Assembly: GCF_029868855.1 (NCBI RefSeq)
Contig: NZ_JARWOV010000231.1
Location: 1-64,000 of the forward strand
Origin: Nocardia carnea
GTDB lineage: Bacteria; Actinomycetota; Actinomycetes; Mycobacteriales; Mycobacteriaceae
Length of the DNA: 64,000 nucleotides
Direction: 5' to 3'
Each line of letters starts with the position of its first letter. Positions within the stretch are counted from its first letter, which is position 1. This document shows, piece by piece, positions 1-8,205 of this stretch. The notes under the pieces were generated by a model. It saw only the letters and a program-made list of their open reading frames with translations. It had not been told where the DNA came from and ran no database searches. The position numbers were made by a program, and so were the translations under genes.

Positions 1-74
1 GCCGGCCGGGTACTGGGCGGGCCGGGGCACCGGCCGCCGGCCCGCCGGCCGACCCCGCACATCCACCCCGTCAC

Positions 75-102
75 GGGGCCTGCACCCTTGGATGCAGGCC
101 CC
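75..102. terminator. Stem-loop, probable terminator of the first membrane-protein gene
   Basis: A perfect 10-bp inverted repeat (GGGGCCTGCA and TGCAGGCCCC) encloses an 8-base loop. It lies 16 bases beyond the stop codon of the minus-strand gene that ends at 119, where a terminator would be expected. There is no clear T-run, as is common in actinomycetes. The remaining first 74 bases are simply GC-rich and show no gene. Confidence 0.55.
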
Positions 103-118
103 TGCTGATCTGTGTACG

Positions 119-559
119 TCATCCTTCGATCAGCTTGCGGCGCAACCCCTCGGTGGCGACGACGAGGGCGGGGACCAGTGTCAAGTGGGTGATCGACAGT
201 GCGACCGTGGATGCGGTGTCGAAATCGGCGCTCACGGTCATGGCGATGGTGGCGACGGCGAGGACCGAGCCGATCACCGCGGCGAGCCGCAGCACACCGA
301 TCCACCTGTAGGACAACAGGACTGCGGCGCCGAGACCGATCAGCATCGGGACAGCGGTCATCATGATGATTCCGCCGGGGGCCACGCTCTGCACCTGGTC
401 GCCATTGGTGGTTTCGAACGAACCACCGGCGGCCGCGCCGATCAGCCAGACGATGATGTTGGCCACGAGCGCGGCACCGATCGCGCCGAAGAGGGCGACG
501 GGACGGTTCAGTGCGGGGATACGGGCGGTACCGGCGGCGGTAGCGGTCGCAGTGCTCAT
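119..559 (-). CDS. Small four-helix membrane protein, DUF6069-like
   Basis: A 146-residue protein with four hydrophobic segments at about residues 18-40, 58-80, 86-106 and 118-136, separated by short loops. The overall pattern (Thr/Ala-rich start, four helices, conserved Pro and Gly in helix 2) resembles the DUF6069 family of actinobacterial membrane proteins, whose role is unknown. The start at 559 is chosen because an AGGAGG site lies five bases upstream; the frame is open for 18 further codons that lack a ribosome site. It is a single-gene unit with a terminator-like hairpin behind it. No catalytic residues are apparent. The family name is a judgement by eye. Confidence 0.7.
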   Translation of the reverse strand: MSTATATAAGTARIPALNRPVALFGAIGAALVANIIVWLIGAAAGGSFETTNGDQVQSVAPGGIIMMTAVPMLIGLGAAVLLSYRWIGVLRLAAVIGSVLAVATIAMTVSADFDTASTVALSITHLTLVPALVVATEGLRRKLIEG

Positions 560-761
560 GATGACCTCCTGAGGTTCTGAAGTTCGGGTGAGATCATCCT
601 GAAACCTCAACAAATATTCAGGTCAATCCCATCGGGCCGCAGAGTGTCACAGATCACTGTCGCCGAGGCCGGCCCCGGGAAGCCTCGACCGATTTCGACC
701 GGCCCCCGAACGTGCATCCGGCCGGTTCGGGGCACCGCCTCCGAGGCACCGGACCGCGAGC

Positions 762-1577
762 TCAGAACCGGAACCGCACGATGCGGGTGGACTTTTTCAT
801 CCCGGGCACCAGGTTCAAGAGGCGGAACATGCGCCGGGCGTTCGCGGGCGCTTTGGCCATCAGTATCGGCGAGTCGTTCATCGGTGCCTCGTCGACGTAC
901 TCCAACCGCGGGTGCCAATCGGCCGGCGAGGCGGGATCGTCGAAGCCGCAGCGGAACCGGGTGTTGTATTTGCGCAGCGTGGGATCCCATCCGGAGATGC
1001 GCCAGGCCCAGACCGGGACGGTGTCGATCTGGATCTGACCGGCCGGAAAGGCATCGACGATGCCGGTCAGCAGGCGCCGGACCTCGTCCTCGGTCAGGTA
1101 GGGCACCAGCCCCTCGGCGATCATCAGCACAGGCCGGCCGCGCGGGATGCGGTCCAGCCAGGTCAGGTCCGTGACACTGGAGGCGATCGCGGTGTAGTGG
1201 TCGCGGGGCGGCAGGAACTGCTGCCGCAGGTCGATCATGGCGGGGTAGTCCAGGTCGTACCAGTCGACCGTGGCGGGCGGGTCGATCCGATAGACCCGTG
1301 CGTCGAGACCGCAGCCCAGGTGCAACACCACGGCATCGGGATGATCGGCGAGATAGCTCCGGGCCCAGTCGTCGTGAGCCTTGGAGCGCACCACAGCACC
1401 AAGACCCATCTGACTGGTGCCGAATCTGCGGCGGTCGTAGCCGGGATCGAGGCGGCGCATCACCTCCTCGGCGTATTCGTCGCCGAGGATCGGGTCCGGC
1501 AGCCGGTTGTCCAGCGCCTTGGCCTCGAGGACGGGCCCGGCGGTTTTCTGCACTCCGACAAGTTCGGTGTCTCGCAC
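762..1577 (-). CDS. SAM-dependent O-methyltransferase, leucine carboxyl methyltransferase (PpmC/TcmP-like) family
   Basis: About 271 residues. A glycine motif LHLGCGLDAR near residue 85-94 is the SAM-binding loop and DLDYP near 111 is the acidic motif II typical of the LCMT/TcmP-like family, which in actinomycetes is expanded and mostly of unknown substrate. The usual family length is 270-300, so the protein is complete. An ATG exists at 1595 but lies inside the palindrome at 1593-1619; a GTG at 1577 has a TAGCGT -10-like hexamer seven bases upstream, which suggests a leaderless transcript, so I chose it. The gene is divergent from a MarR-type regulator that probably controls it through the shared palindrome. 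Confidence 0.8.
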   Translation of the reverse strand: MRDTELVGVQKTAGPVLEAKALDNRLPDPILGDEYAEEVMRRLDPGYDRRRFGTSQMGLGAVVRSKAHDDWARSYLADHPDAVVLHLGCGLDARVYRIDPPATVDWYDLDYPAMIDLRQQFLPPRDHYTAIASSVTDLTWLDRIPRGRPVLMIAEGLVPYLTEDEVRRLLTGIVDAFPAGQIQIDTVPVWAWRISGWDPTLRKYNTRFRCGFDDPASPADWHPRLEYVDEAPMNDSPILMAKAPANARRMFRLLNLVPGMKKSTRIVRFRF

Positions 1578-1592
1578 CCCGATTACGCTACA

Positions 1593-1619
1593 CATATTTC
1601 ACGAATTTCGTGAAATATG
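1593..1619. promoter_or_regulatory. Perfect 27-bp palindrome, likely operator of the MarR-type regulator
   Basis: Two 13-bp arms (CATATTTCACGAA and TTCGTGAAATATG) match exactly around a single central T. The site sits between a methyltransferase gene and a divergent MarR-type gene, and its AT-rich arms stand out in GC-rich DNA. -10-like hexamers follow on both sides (TACCGT at 1626 on the plus strand, TAGCGT on the minus strand), so a bound dimer would block both promoters. Confidence 0.75.
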
Positions 1620-1665
1620 AGACGATACCGTCCCGCAGAGGACACAACGAGGGGAGACCGTCGCG

Positions 1666-2148
1666 GTGACGCGAGCAGACGACAGTGCGATCGCCGGCTT
1701 CCGGGAACGGTTCGCACAGATCATGGTGGAATCCGGCATGCCACGGATGGCCGCGCGCGTTTTCGCCGCACTGATGGTCACCGACTCCGGCCGGTTGTCG
1801 GCCGCCGAACTCGCGGAGCAACTCGGCGTCGGCGCGCCGGCGATTTCCGGGGCGGTCAAATACCTGGTGCAGGTGCGACTCGTCGAGCGCGGCCGAGAAC
1901 CCGGTAGCCGGCGTGACTTCTGCCGGATCCACGGGCACACCTGGAGCCACTACATCACCCGATCCACCCCCGTCCTCACGCAGGTGCAGGCGGGCGCCGA
2001 CGAAGGCACCACACTTTTGGATCCCGACTCCCCCGCCGGCCGGCGACTGGACGAGACGAGCCGGTTCTTCGCATTTCTGCGCGCCGAGATCGAACAGTCG
2101 ATGACCAAATGGCGGCGGCTGCAGGCGACCGGACACGAGTCCGGCTAG
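1666..2148 (+). CDS. MarR/GbsR-type winged-helix transcriptional regulator
   Basis: A 160-residue regulator. The winged helix lies around residues 35-90: an SAAELAEQLGV helix, then the recognition helix with PAISGAVKYL, then the wing with a basic RGREPGSRR stretch. This layout is typical of actinobacterial MarR proteins of the GbsR-like branch. The C-terminal third is helical and would form the dimer interface. The GTG start at 1666 has a GAGGGGAG site nine bases upstream. The gene is divergent from the methyltransferase, and the perfect palindrome between them is its probable target, so autoregulation plus control of the methyltransferase is likely. The ligand is unknown. Confidence 0.85.
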   Translation: MTRADDSAIAGFRERFAQIMVESGMPRMAARVFAALMVTDSGRLSAAELAEQLGVGAPAISGAVKYLVQVRLVERGREPGSRRDFCRIHGHTWSHYITRSTPVLTQVQAGADEGTTLLDPDSPAGRRLDETSRFFAFLRAEIEQSMTKWRRLQATGHESG

Positions 2149-2173
2149 CGGTGCCGCCCTGCGCGACGGCGGA

Positions 2174-2755
2174 TCAACCCTCCACCAGCGCGCGCAGAGC
2201 CGGTTCGAGAATTCGCTCGAGGTCGTCTCGGTCGGCGTGGGCCATGGCCGGGACTTCCAGCAGATACCGCGCGATGGTGACGCCCAGCGTGCAGGCGTTC
2301 AGCACCGCCGCCCGCAATTCGGCGTCGTCGCCACCGATTGTCGCGGCGACGGCCGATTGCGTCGGCGCCATGACCTGATCACGCAGAATCCGGCCCGCCA
2401 GGGGATGGGTCAGACAGCTGCGCAGCAAAGCCTCGGAGCTGTCCCGCCGGGAGGGGTCCTCGAACCCTGAGAACAGGTGCGCCGTGGCGGCTTCGGCCAG
2501 GTCCTCTACCGGCGACTCGACCAATTCGCGCAGGTCGACACTGGTATGTGCCGCGGCACCGAACAGCTTCTCCTTGTTGCCGAAGAGCTGCATGACCAAC
2601 GCCGGGTCGATTCCGGCTTCGGCGGCGACCGCCCGGATCGTGGTGCGTTCGAAGCCGTGTTCGGCGAACTGCCTGCGCGCCGCCGACAGAATCGTCGCCT
2701 CGGTTCGCTTACGACGTTCCGCCCGGGAGACCTGCTCCTGTTCCGCATCCACCAT
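2174..2755 (-). CDS. TetR/AcrR family transcriptional regulator
   Basis: 193 residues. The N-terminal domain shows the TetR signature: a helix around AARRQFAEHGFERTTIR, then AEAGIDPALVMQLFGNKEKLF as turn and recognition helix. The rest is an alpha-helical ligand domain of the type common in actinobacteria. The start at 2755 is preferred over an upstream GTG since it gives the usual short N-terminal tail. It is divergent from the MFS exporter gene, with two copies of the same imperfect palindrome between them (2763 and 2794), the standard arrangement of a drug-efflux repressor. The regulator probably represses itself and the exporter and is released by a transported compound. Confidence 0.9.
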   Translation of the reverse strand: MVDAEQEQVSRAERRKRTEATILSAARRQFAEHGFERTTIRAVAAEAGIDPALVMQLFGNKEKLFGAAAHTSVDLRELVESPVEDLAEAATAHLFSGFEDPSRRDSSEALLRSCLTHPLAGRILRDQVMAPTQSAVAATIGGDDAELRAAVLNACTLGVTIARYLLEVPAMAHADRDDLERILEPALRALVEG

Positions 2756-2762
2756 GACGCTC

Positions 2763-2780
2763 ACTCTACGCGCGTTGACC
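2763..2780. promoter_or_regulatory. TetR operator copy 1 (upstream of the regulator)
   Basis: The 18 bases ACTCTACGCGCGTTGACC repeat the operator at 2794-2811 with three changes, all in the right half. It lies just upstream of the TetR start codon and would let the regulator act on its own promoter. Confidence 0.55.
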
Positions 2781-2793
2781 CACATCGCAGTTC

Positions 2794-2811
2794 ACTCTAC
2801 GCTCGTTGAGT
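2794..2811. promoter_or_regulatory. TetR operator copy 2 (upstream of the exporter)
   Basis: The 18 bases ACTCTACGCTCGTTGAGT form an imperfect palindrome in which 14 of 18 positions match the reverse complement. It ends four bases before the AGGAGGG ribosome site of the exporter gene. The spacing between the two copies is 31 bp, about three helical turns. Confidence 0.65.
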
Positions 2812-2832
2812 AAACGATCAGGAGGGCGATCC

Positions 2833-4332
2833 ATGGCAATCGATGCGAGTGCGGCCCAGCCGGCGCCGACACCAACGGCACCGATCCGAAAACGCGGGCG
2901 CTGGGCACTGGCAGTGCTGGCCGGCAGCCAACTACTGGTCGTGGTCGATGCGACGATCGTGAACGTCGCGTTATCGGCCATCCGCGACGATTTGGGCTTC
3001 TCACTACAAGACCTGCAATGGGTGATCACCGCCTACACGCTCGCCTTCGGCGGACTGTTACTGCTCGGCGGCCGGCTGGCCGACCGGTTCGGACACCGCC
3101 GGATGTTCGTCACCGGAAGCCTTGCCTTCGCCGGCGCCTCGCTGGTGGGCGGTTGGGCCGATACGGCCGCGCTGCTGGTGGCGGCGCGGACCGCACAGGG
3201 TCTCGGTGCGGCCGTGATGGCGCCGGCAGCGCTGGCGTTGCTGATGAAAGTCTTCCCCGCCGGCCGGGAACGCACAGCGGCTCTCGGAGTGTGGGCCGGT
3301 GTCACCGCCGGCGGCACAGCACTCGGGCTGATCCTGGGCGGCCTGCTGACCCAGGCACTGTCGTGGCCATGGGTTTTCTGGATCAATGTCCCGGTCGCCG
3401 TCATAACTGCCGGCCTCGCAGTCGTGGTTTTGCCGTCCGCAGAGGGCGACCGGGCCGGCAGGATCGATGTGGCCGGGACACTGACCGCGACCGGCGGCCT
3501 GATGGCGCTGGTCTACGGCCTGGTCCGGACCACCGACGAGGGTTGGGGCTCGACCGGGACACTCGTCGCACTGGCGGCCGCCTTCCTCATGCTGACCGCA
3601 TTCGGAGTGTTGCAGGCCCGCCGCGGCGATCCGCTGGTTCCGCCGCGGCTGTTACGAAACGGCTCCGTGCTGGGAGCGGACGTGGCCGGCCTGATCTTCG
3701 GCGTAGCGATCTATGCCCTGTTCTACTTTCTCAGTATCTTCCTGGCCACTGTCCTCGGCTACAGCCCGGTGCAGGTGGGGCTGGGGTTCCTGCCGATGAC
3801 TGTCGCCATCGCACTCGCGGCACGACTGGCGGGCGGGCCACTGGCGTCGGTGCGGGCTCACCGGCTCGCCGTCGTGGGCTCGCTGCTGGTTGCCGCGGGC
3901 GTCGGCCTCCTGGTGCGCATCGGACCGGACGCCGGTTATCTGGATACGGTGTTACCCGCAGTGGTGCTGGCCGGGCTCGGTTTGGGTTCGGCCTTCGTAC
4001 CGCTCACCGCGGCCGCTGTATCGGGAGCTGATCCGGCCGACGGCGGCATCGCCTCGGCGCTGTTCAACGCCGGCCAGCAGCTCGGGGGTGCCATCGGTCT
4101 CGCCGTTCTCACCACGGCAAGCGCCACCAGAACCGCGCATCTGACCACCGGCGGAGAGCCCACAACGGGAGCCGTCACGGCCGGCTGGAGCCTCGGATTC
4201 GGTATCGCCGCCGCACTCGCGCTGGCCGGTGCGGTCGTCGCCGCCCGCACCCTCCGGCCACCGGTGAGCCCCACGGATCATCCGGGCAGACGAATCCGCG
4301 GGCTGGGTCGCCGCAGTCACACGACGGAATAG
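2833..4332 (+). CDS. MFS drug exporter, DHA2 (EmrB/QacA) family, 14 helices
   Basis: A 499-residue integral membrane protein with about 14 hydrophobic segments. The first helix carries DATIVNVAL, the DHA2 motif D1, and the loop after helix 2 has GGRLADRFGHRR, the MFS motif A. WPWVFWINVP in the fifth-to-sixth helix region is also typical. Such proteins expel drugs by proton antiport in the cytoplasmic membrane. The start at 2833 follows an AGGAGGG site by six bases; a TTG at 2806 in the same frame lies within the operator and is unlikely. Regulation by the divergent TetR protein is strongly suggested by the paired operators. The next gene follows within about 30 bases and may be co-transcribed. 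Confidence 0.92.
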   Translation: MAIDASAAQPAPTPTAPIRKRGRWALAVLAGSQLLVVVDATIVNVALSAIRDDLGFSLQDLQWVITAYTLAFGGLLLLGGRLADRFGHRRMFVTGSLAFAGASLVGGWADTAALLVAARTAQGLGAAVMAPAALALLMKVFPAGRERTAALGVWAGVTAGGTALGLILGGLLTQALSWPWVFWINVPVAVITAGLAVVVLPSAEGDRAGRIDVAGTLTATGGLMALVYGLVRTTDEGWGSTGTLVALAAAFLMLTAFGVLQARRGDPLVPPRLLRNGSVLGADVAGLIFGVAIYALFYFLSIFLATVLGYSPVQVGLGFLPMTVAIALAARLAGGPLASVRAHRLAVVGSLLVAAGVGLLVRIGPDAGYLDTVLPAVVLAGLGLGSAFVPLTAAAVSGADPADGGIASALFNAGQQLGGAIGLAVLTTASATRTAHLTTGGEPTTGAVTAGWSLGFGIAAALALAGAVVAARTLRPPVSPTDHPGRRIRGLGRRSHTTE

Positions 4333-4362
4333 CCATCCGCGCGAGCGGCGTTGCACCCGCTC

Positions 4363-5493
4363 GTGACCGATACATCCCTGCCCGTGGACGCCCTGTTCGA
4401 GCCGTTCGATGTGAAATCACTGCACCTGCGCAATCGCTTCGCGATGGCGCCGATGACCCGGATGTTCTCGCCGGACGGCGTCCCCACCAGCGATGTCGCC
4501 GAGTACTACCGGCGGCGGGCCGCGGGCGGTGTCGGGCTGATCATCACCGAGGGCACCTACATCCCCGACCCGGCCGCCGGGCCCGATACCGCGGTGCCGC
4601 GCCACTACGGGGAGCAGAGCCTGGCCGGCTGGAAAGCGGTTGTCGACGCTGTGCACAGCGAGGGCGGGCAGATCATTCCGCAGCTGTGGCACCTCGGTAT
4701 CGCTCGTGGGGACGAGCCGGAACTCGAGCCCGAGGTCGAATCGGTCAGTCCGTCCGGTCTCGGCCTCGACGGTATCGCCGCCGGTCGTGCACTCACCTCC
4801 GCCGACCTCGACGTCTTGCGTGACGCCTGGGTCGCCGCCGCGGTCAATGCGAAGGCCACCGGGTTCGACGGTATCGAGCTGCACGGTGCGCACGGCTATC
4901 TGCTCGATCAATTCCTCTGGGAACGAACGAATCTCCGCTCCGACGGCTACGGCGGCTCGCTCGCGGCCCGCGTCCGTTTTCCCTCCGAGGTCGTCGCGGC
5001 GATCCGCGCGGCCGTCGGACCCGAGCTGGCGATCGTGTATCGGTACTCGCAGTGGAAATCCAGCGACTACCACGCGCGGATCGCGGCCACACCCGACGAA
5101 CTCGCCCGCGTGCTCGCCCCGCTCGTCGAAGCAGGTGTCGATGTCCTGCACCCGTCCACGCGCAGGCACTGGGAACCGGCGTTCCCCGAATTGCCCGGTA
5201 CCGACGGGGAATTGGGGCTGGCGGGTTGGACCAAGAAGATCACCGGACTGCCCACGATCACCGTCGGTTCCGTCGGTCTCGACAAGGTGTTCACGACAAC
5301 CTTCACCGGTAAGGGCGATTCGAACGTCGCCGGTATCGATCGGCTGCTGGAACAGCACGCGGGCGGGGAATTCGATCTCGTCGCAGTCGGCCGCGCGCTG
5401 CTCGCCGATCCCGAATGGGTCCGGAAGCTGCGTGAAGGGCGAAGCGACGAACACATCCCCTACCGGCAGGATCACCAGAAAACGCTTACCTAG
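4363..5493 (+). CDS. NADH:flavin oxidoreductase, old yellow enzyme family
   Basis: A 376-residue FMN-dependent TIM-barrel reductase. The N-terminus has LFEPFDVKSLHLRNRFAMAP and then MTRMFS, the standard start of the OYE barrel and FMN site. GIELHGAHGYLLDQFL near residue 165 carries the substrate-binding His and Tyr region, and AVGRALLADPEWVRK near the end is the phosphate-binding motif. Such enzymes reduce activated alkenes or nitro compounds with NAD(P)H. The start is uncertain: GTG at 4363 or TTG at 4351, neither with a clear ribosome site. It follows the exporter closely, so TetR control of both is possible: one enzyme that alters an electrophile and one exporter that removes it. Confidence 0.88.
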   Translation: MTDTSLPVDALFEPFDVKSLHLRNRFAMAPMTRMFSPDGVPTSDVAEYYRRRAAGGVGLIITEGTYIPDPAAGPDTAVPRHYGEQSLAGWKAVVDAVHSEGGQIIPQLWHLGIARGDEPELEPEVESVSPSGLGLDGIAAGRALTSADLDVLRDAWVAAAVNAKATGFDGIELHGAHGYLLDQFLWERTNLRSDGYGGSLAARVRFPSEVVAAIRAAVGPELAIVYRYSQWKSSDYHARIAATPDELARVLAPLVEAGVDVLHPSTRRHWEPAFPELPGTDGELGLAGWTKKITGLPTITVGSVGLDKVFTTTFTGKGDSNVAGIDRLLEQHAGGEFDLVAVGRALLADPEWVRKLREGRSDEHIPYRQDHQKTLT

Positions 5494-5635
5494 GACCGTC
5501 GCGCCCGCGCCACCTCCCAGTCCTGTTAACGCGGCCGGGGAAATCGCCGAAACCCGGGATACGCCTGCACAGGGTGAGTACGGATGTACTCCACAGCGAT
5601 ATCGACGGAACTTCGGTTCCACGGGGAGGCACAGG

Positions 5636-6094
5636 ATGGAACCACAGTGGGGCGGCGGTCATTTCCTCGTGAGCGATGCCGAGCGGGAACATGCGGTCGA
5701 GGCACTGAAACAGAGCTTCCAGGCCGGTCGGATCACCGCCGACGAATTATCGGATCGCATAGGGCACGCGTTGAGCGCGCGGACGGCGGCCGATCTCGAT
5801 CGGACGATGACCGGATTACCCTGGGCCCGGCCGGGTTCCCCGATGATTCCGAATATCTCCGGCTACGGAAGTTACCCCGCGCCGGCGGCCCGGCGACAAC
5901 ACGAACTCGGGCTCATCACTCTGGTACTCGGAATCTTCGGATTCCTCTGTGGAATAACGGCGATACCCGCGGTGGTACTCGGCGTGGTCGCGCTGACCAT
6001 GGGCGCCGAGCGAGAGGACAAGGGCTTCGCCATCGCCGGTACAGCACTCGGGATCATCTGGTCGGTGGTGATCGGCTGGTGGCTCCTCAGTTGA
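5636..6094 (+). CDS. DUF1707 plus DUF4190 small membrane protein
   Basis: 152 residues. Residues 9-60 (VSDAEREHAVEALKQSFQ through GRITADELSDRI) match the soluble DUF1707 domain found at the N-terminus of many actinobacterial membrane proteins. After a Pro/Gly/Tyr linker come two membrane helices at about 87-109 and 122-147 with the LGLITLVLGIFGF and GVVALTMG pattern of DUF4190. The function is unknown. The ATG at 5636 has a GGGGAGG site seven bases upstream. The gene stands alone and ends at a strong hairpin shared with the convergent hydrolase gene. Confidence 0.88.
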   Translation: MEPQWGGGHFLVSDAEREHAVEALKQSFQAGRITADELSDRIGHALSARTAADLDRTMTGLPWARPGSPMIPNISGYGSYPAPAARRQHELGLITLVLGIFGFLCGITAIPAVVLGVVALTMGAEREDKGFAIAGTALGIIWSVVIGWWLLS

Positions 6095-6106
6095 CCCGCG
6101 GAGCCT

Positions 6107-6143
6107 CGGTGGGCGGTCCGGCCCGAAACCACACCGCCCACCG
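6107..6143. terminator. Bidirectional stem-loop terminator
   Basis: A perfect 11-bp inverted repeat (CGGTGGGCGGT and ACCGCCCACCG) with a 15-base loop lies in the 56 bases between the stop codons of two convergent genes. It would end transcription from both sides. Confidence 0.7.
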
Positions 6144-6150
6144 GCCCTGA

Positions 6151-7026
6151 TCAGTCCGCCCGGGTCAGCACTCGCGCGACCTCGCCGCTGTGGTGGATGA
6201 ATCCGGCGTGGCTGGTATCCAGCGTGTGCACCGCGAATTTGTTCTCGGGTGTCAGGGCGTCCGCGTCGGCGATGATCCGGTCCTGCATCGCGATCGGCAG
6301 GGAGCGGTCGGCGGTGAGCCGCACGAAGGTGCGCGGAATCCGGCCCCAGGTAGCCGGGTTCGCCGGGGCGTGCGCGACCATCACCGCGATCGACTCGTCG
6401 GGTTGCAGGATATTCAGGAAGGCCATGAATTCCGCGTCCGACCGGTCGGCCATGGTGGCTTCCTTCAAGGTTCGCAGCATTTCCGGGTCAGCTGTCCGGT
6501 AGTTCGCGCGGCCGGCGCCGAGAACGGCGGGGTCGCCGACGTTCAACGGAACCAGTCCGGGCAGCAGGCTGTCCGCGAACTCGGGTTCGGACATATAGGC
6601 GACCGGGCTGGGCCGGGTCGTGCACGCCCACGCCGAGATGTACACGAGCCCGTCGACGAGATCCGGTAGCCGGTCGGCCGTGGCGGTGATCGTGACCCCG
6701 CCCAGGCTGGCGCCCACCAGGATCACCGGACCGTGCTCGTGCAACCGGGTCACCACCTCGGCGACGCGGTCCACGTTGTCGTCCAGAGTCACCCCGGCCA
6801 GCGTCGACGCCGTGGCGGCGAGCGCGTCCAGGTCCTGCGGGGCTTGGTACGACACCGGGTACTGGGCTTCGAGACCGTGACCGGGGAGGTCCACGGCGTA
6901 GGAACGGTGCCCGAGCAACGCGAGTTCACGTTGCAGGGGAGCCCACATGAACGAGCTCGTGCCGGAGCCGTGCACGAGCACGAAAGTCGGGCTGCCCGAG
7001 GCGGTTACAGAGGAAAACGCCGACAT
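6151..7026 (-). CDS. Alpha/beta hydrolase, MES/hydroxynitrile-lyase-like esterase
   Basis: 291 residues with a complete alpha/beta-hydrolase core. HGSGTSSFMW at about 19-28 is the oxyanion-hole motif, GASLGG at 105-110 holds the nucleophile Ser108, and DTSHAGFIHH near 272-281 provides the catalytic His. The short loops and the SLGG elbow resemble the plant-type methyl esterase / hydroxynitrile lyase branch, which in bacteria contains small-ester hydrolases of unknown substrate. No signal peptide is seen, so it is cytoplasmic. A GAAGGAC site precedes the ATG. The unit is monocistronic. Confidence 0.87.
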   Translation of the reverse strand: MSAFSSVTASGSPTFVLVHGSGTSSFMWAPLQRELALLGHRSYAVDLPGHGLEAQYPVSYQAPQDLDALAATASTLAGVTLDDNVDRVAEVVTRLHEHGPVILVGASLGGVTITATADRLPDLVDGLVYISAWACTTRPSPVAYMSEPEFADSLLPGLVPLNVGDPAVLGAGRANYRTADPEMLRTLKEATMADRSDAEFMAFLNILQPDESIAVMVAHAPANPATWGRIPRTFVRLTADRSLPIAMQDRIIADADALTPENKFAVHTLDTSHAGFIHHSGEVARVLTRAD

Positions 7027-7203
7027 GAAGAAAGTCCTTCGCGTAGAAGTTCACTACCCGTCGGCGATACGTCTACCCGCAACTCTCGGTGGTACGGAAT
7101 AGAGTCCGGCCCCACGGGCCGGAGGAGTGCGCCGACTACTCGGGGCGCAGGCGCACGAAGAACAACAGCATGTCCCGCATGTTACAAGGTGGCCGAACCG
7201 GGT

Positions 7204-7860
7204 TCACCGCGCTCCCCCGGCCCGGTACCAATCGACGACCGACCGTGCCACCGTGCCGGCCTCGATATCGGAGACCACGACGAGGTACGCGGTGCCGAGC
7301 GTGGGCAGGCCCTCGATGGAGCATTCGTAGCCGATCCGATGCGCTACTCGGCGAACCCAGCGGATCGCGCGGGTTCGCTCGGCCCTGGAGGCCTGGCCGG
7401 CATCGCATACGATGAGGAGGCGACGGGCGTCGATGGTGAGCGCGGTCGCGCCGACCCTCTCGCACAACCGGTTCTCGCACAAGCGCACGCGCGCCGACCG
7501 CAGCAGCGGCAGCCGCCGGTTCGGCGGGCCGTAGCCGGAATCACCGACCAGGAACTCCAGCAGCGACCGATCGATGACGACGACGATCGCTTGCGCGCCG
7601 GACCGCCTCCCGATGGTGATCGGCCGTGGCGTCGCTGGGCGCTCACACTCCGCCCGCTGACGCGGAACGCCAGGTGCGCCTGCGTAACTCGCGGGGATAC
7701 CGCAGCGGTTGACCTCGGTGAGGATTGCCTCGGTCGGACCGGCAGGCGGACCCGAGACGACCGGCAGTACACCGGCCACCGCCATCGCCGGAGGAGATGA
7801 CGGATAACGCCACCGGCGCGGAAAAGCCCGAACTCTAGGGTTCTTTCTCGTCGCGATCAC
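7204..7860 (-). CDS. Hypothetical protein
   Basis: A 218-residue reading frame I do not recognise. The C-terminal 110 residues look protein-like: short strands such as AIVVVID, ARRLLIVCD and AYLVVVSDI alternate with helices rich in Arg and Leu, a pattern like a small alpha/beta fold. The first 70 residues are Pro/Arg-rich and could be disordered. A GTG at 7860 lies downstream of an AGGAA site and overlaps the end of the small gene at 7835-7993, so translational coupling to that gene is plausible. A shorter start at 7785 is possible. Moderate doubt remains that the whole frame is coding. Confidence 0.45.
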   Translation of the reverse strand: MIATRKNPRVRAFPRRWRYPSSPPAMAVAGVLPVVSGPPAGPTEAILTEVNRCGIPASYAGAPGVPRQRAECERPATPRPITIGRRSGAQAIVVVIDRSLLEFLVGDSGYGPPNRRLPLLRSARVRLCENRLCERVGATALTIDARRLLIVCDAGQASRAERTRAIRWVRRVAHRIGYECSIEGLPTLGTAYLVVVSDIEAGTVARSVVDWYRAGGAR

Positions 7861-7993
7861 GACTGTCGTTCCTGTCTGCCGGTGCGGCGTGTGTCCGGCC
7901 CTCGAACATCGCCTCTATCCGGGACTTGATCTCGGCAGTGGTGAATCCCGGCTCGATTCTTTTTCTCCGGGCCGCAATTTCTGGTGTATTCAT
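7835..7993 (-). CDS. Small charged protein of 52 residues
   Basis: A short gene that begins with ATG at 7993 behind a clear CAGGAG site six bases upstream and ends with TAG at 7837. The product starts MNTPEIAARRKRIEPG, has a helix FTTAEIKSRIEAMFEG and ends in a run of Asp, Arg, Glu and Lys. The strong ribosome site and amphipathic charged character argue for a real gene. It has no membrane segment or Cys pair. It overlaps the start of the hypothetical gene downstream, and may form an operon with it and with the 40-residue gene upstream. Function unknown. Confidence 0.6.
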   Translation of the reverse strand: MNTPEIAARRKRIEPGFTTAEIKSRIEAMFEGRTHAAPADRNDSRDRDEKEP

Positions 7994-8205
7994 GTATTAC
8001 TCCTGAAATAAAGTTCCCACGGCTGATCGCCGCCGACCGCTACGCGTTGCTCAGTTGCAGACACGACAGGCTGCAAAACCCGTTCGGGCAGAATAATCAG
8101 CAAAAGCGTTCTCCAACGGCTGCCGGGGGGTGCGACAGCAATTCCGCCCCCAAACCTCCCCGAGGCCGGCACCGCCGCGGATCGGCCGGACGGCCGAGAT
8201 CTTCT

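Noticed and set aside
4640..5635. Open frame on the plus strand inside the old-yellow-enzyme gene that runs into the DUF1707 gene
   Set aside because: Its first 330 codons are Arg/Ser/Pro-rich shadow of the reductase gene. Only the part from the ATG at 5636 looks like protein.
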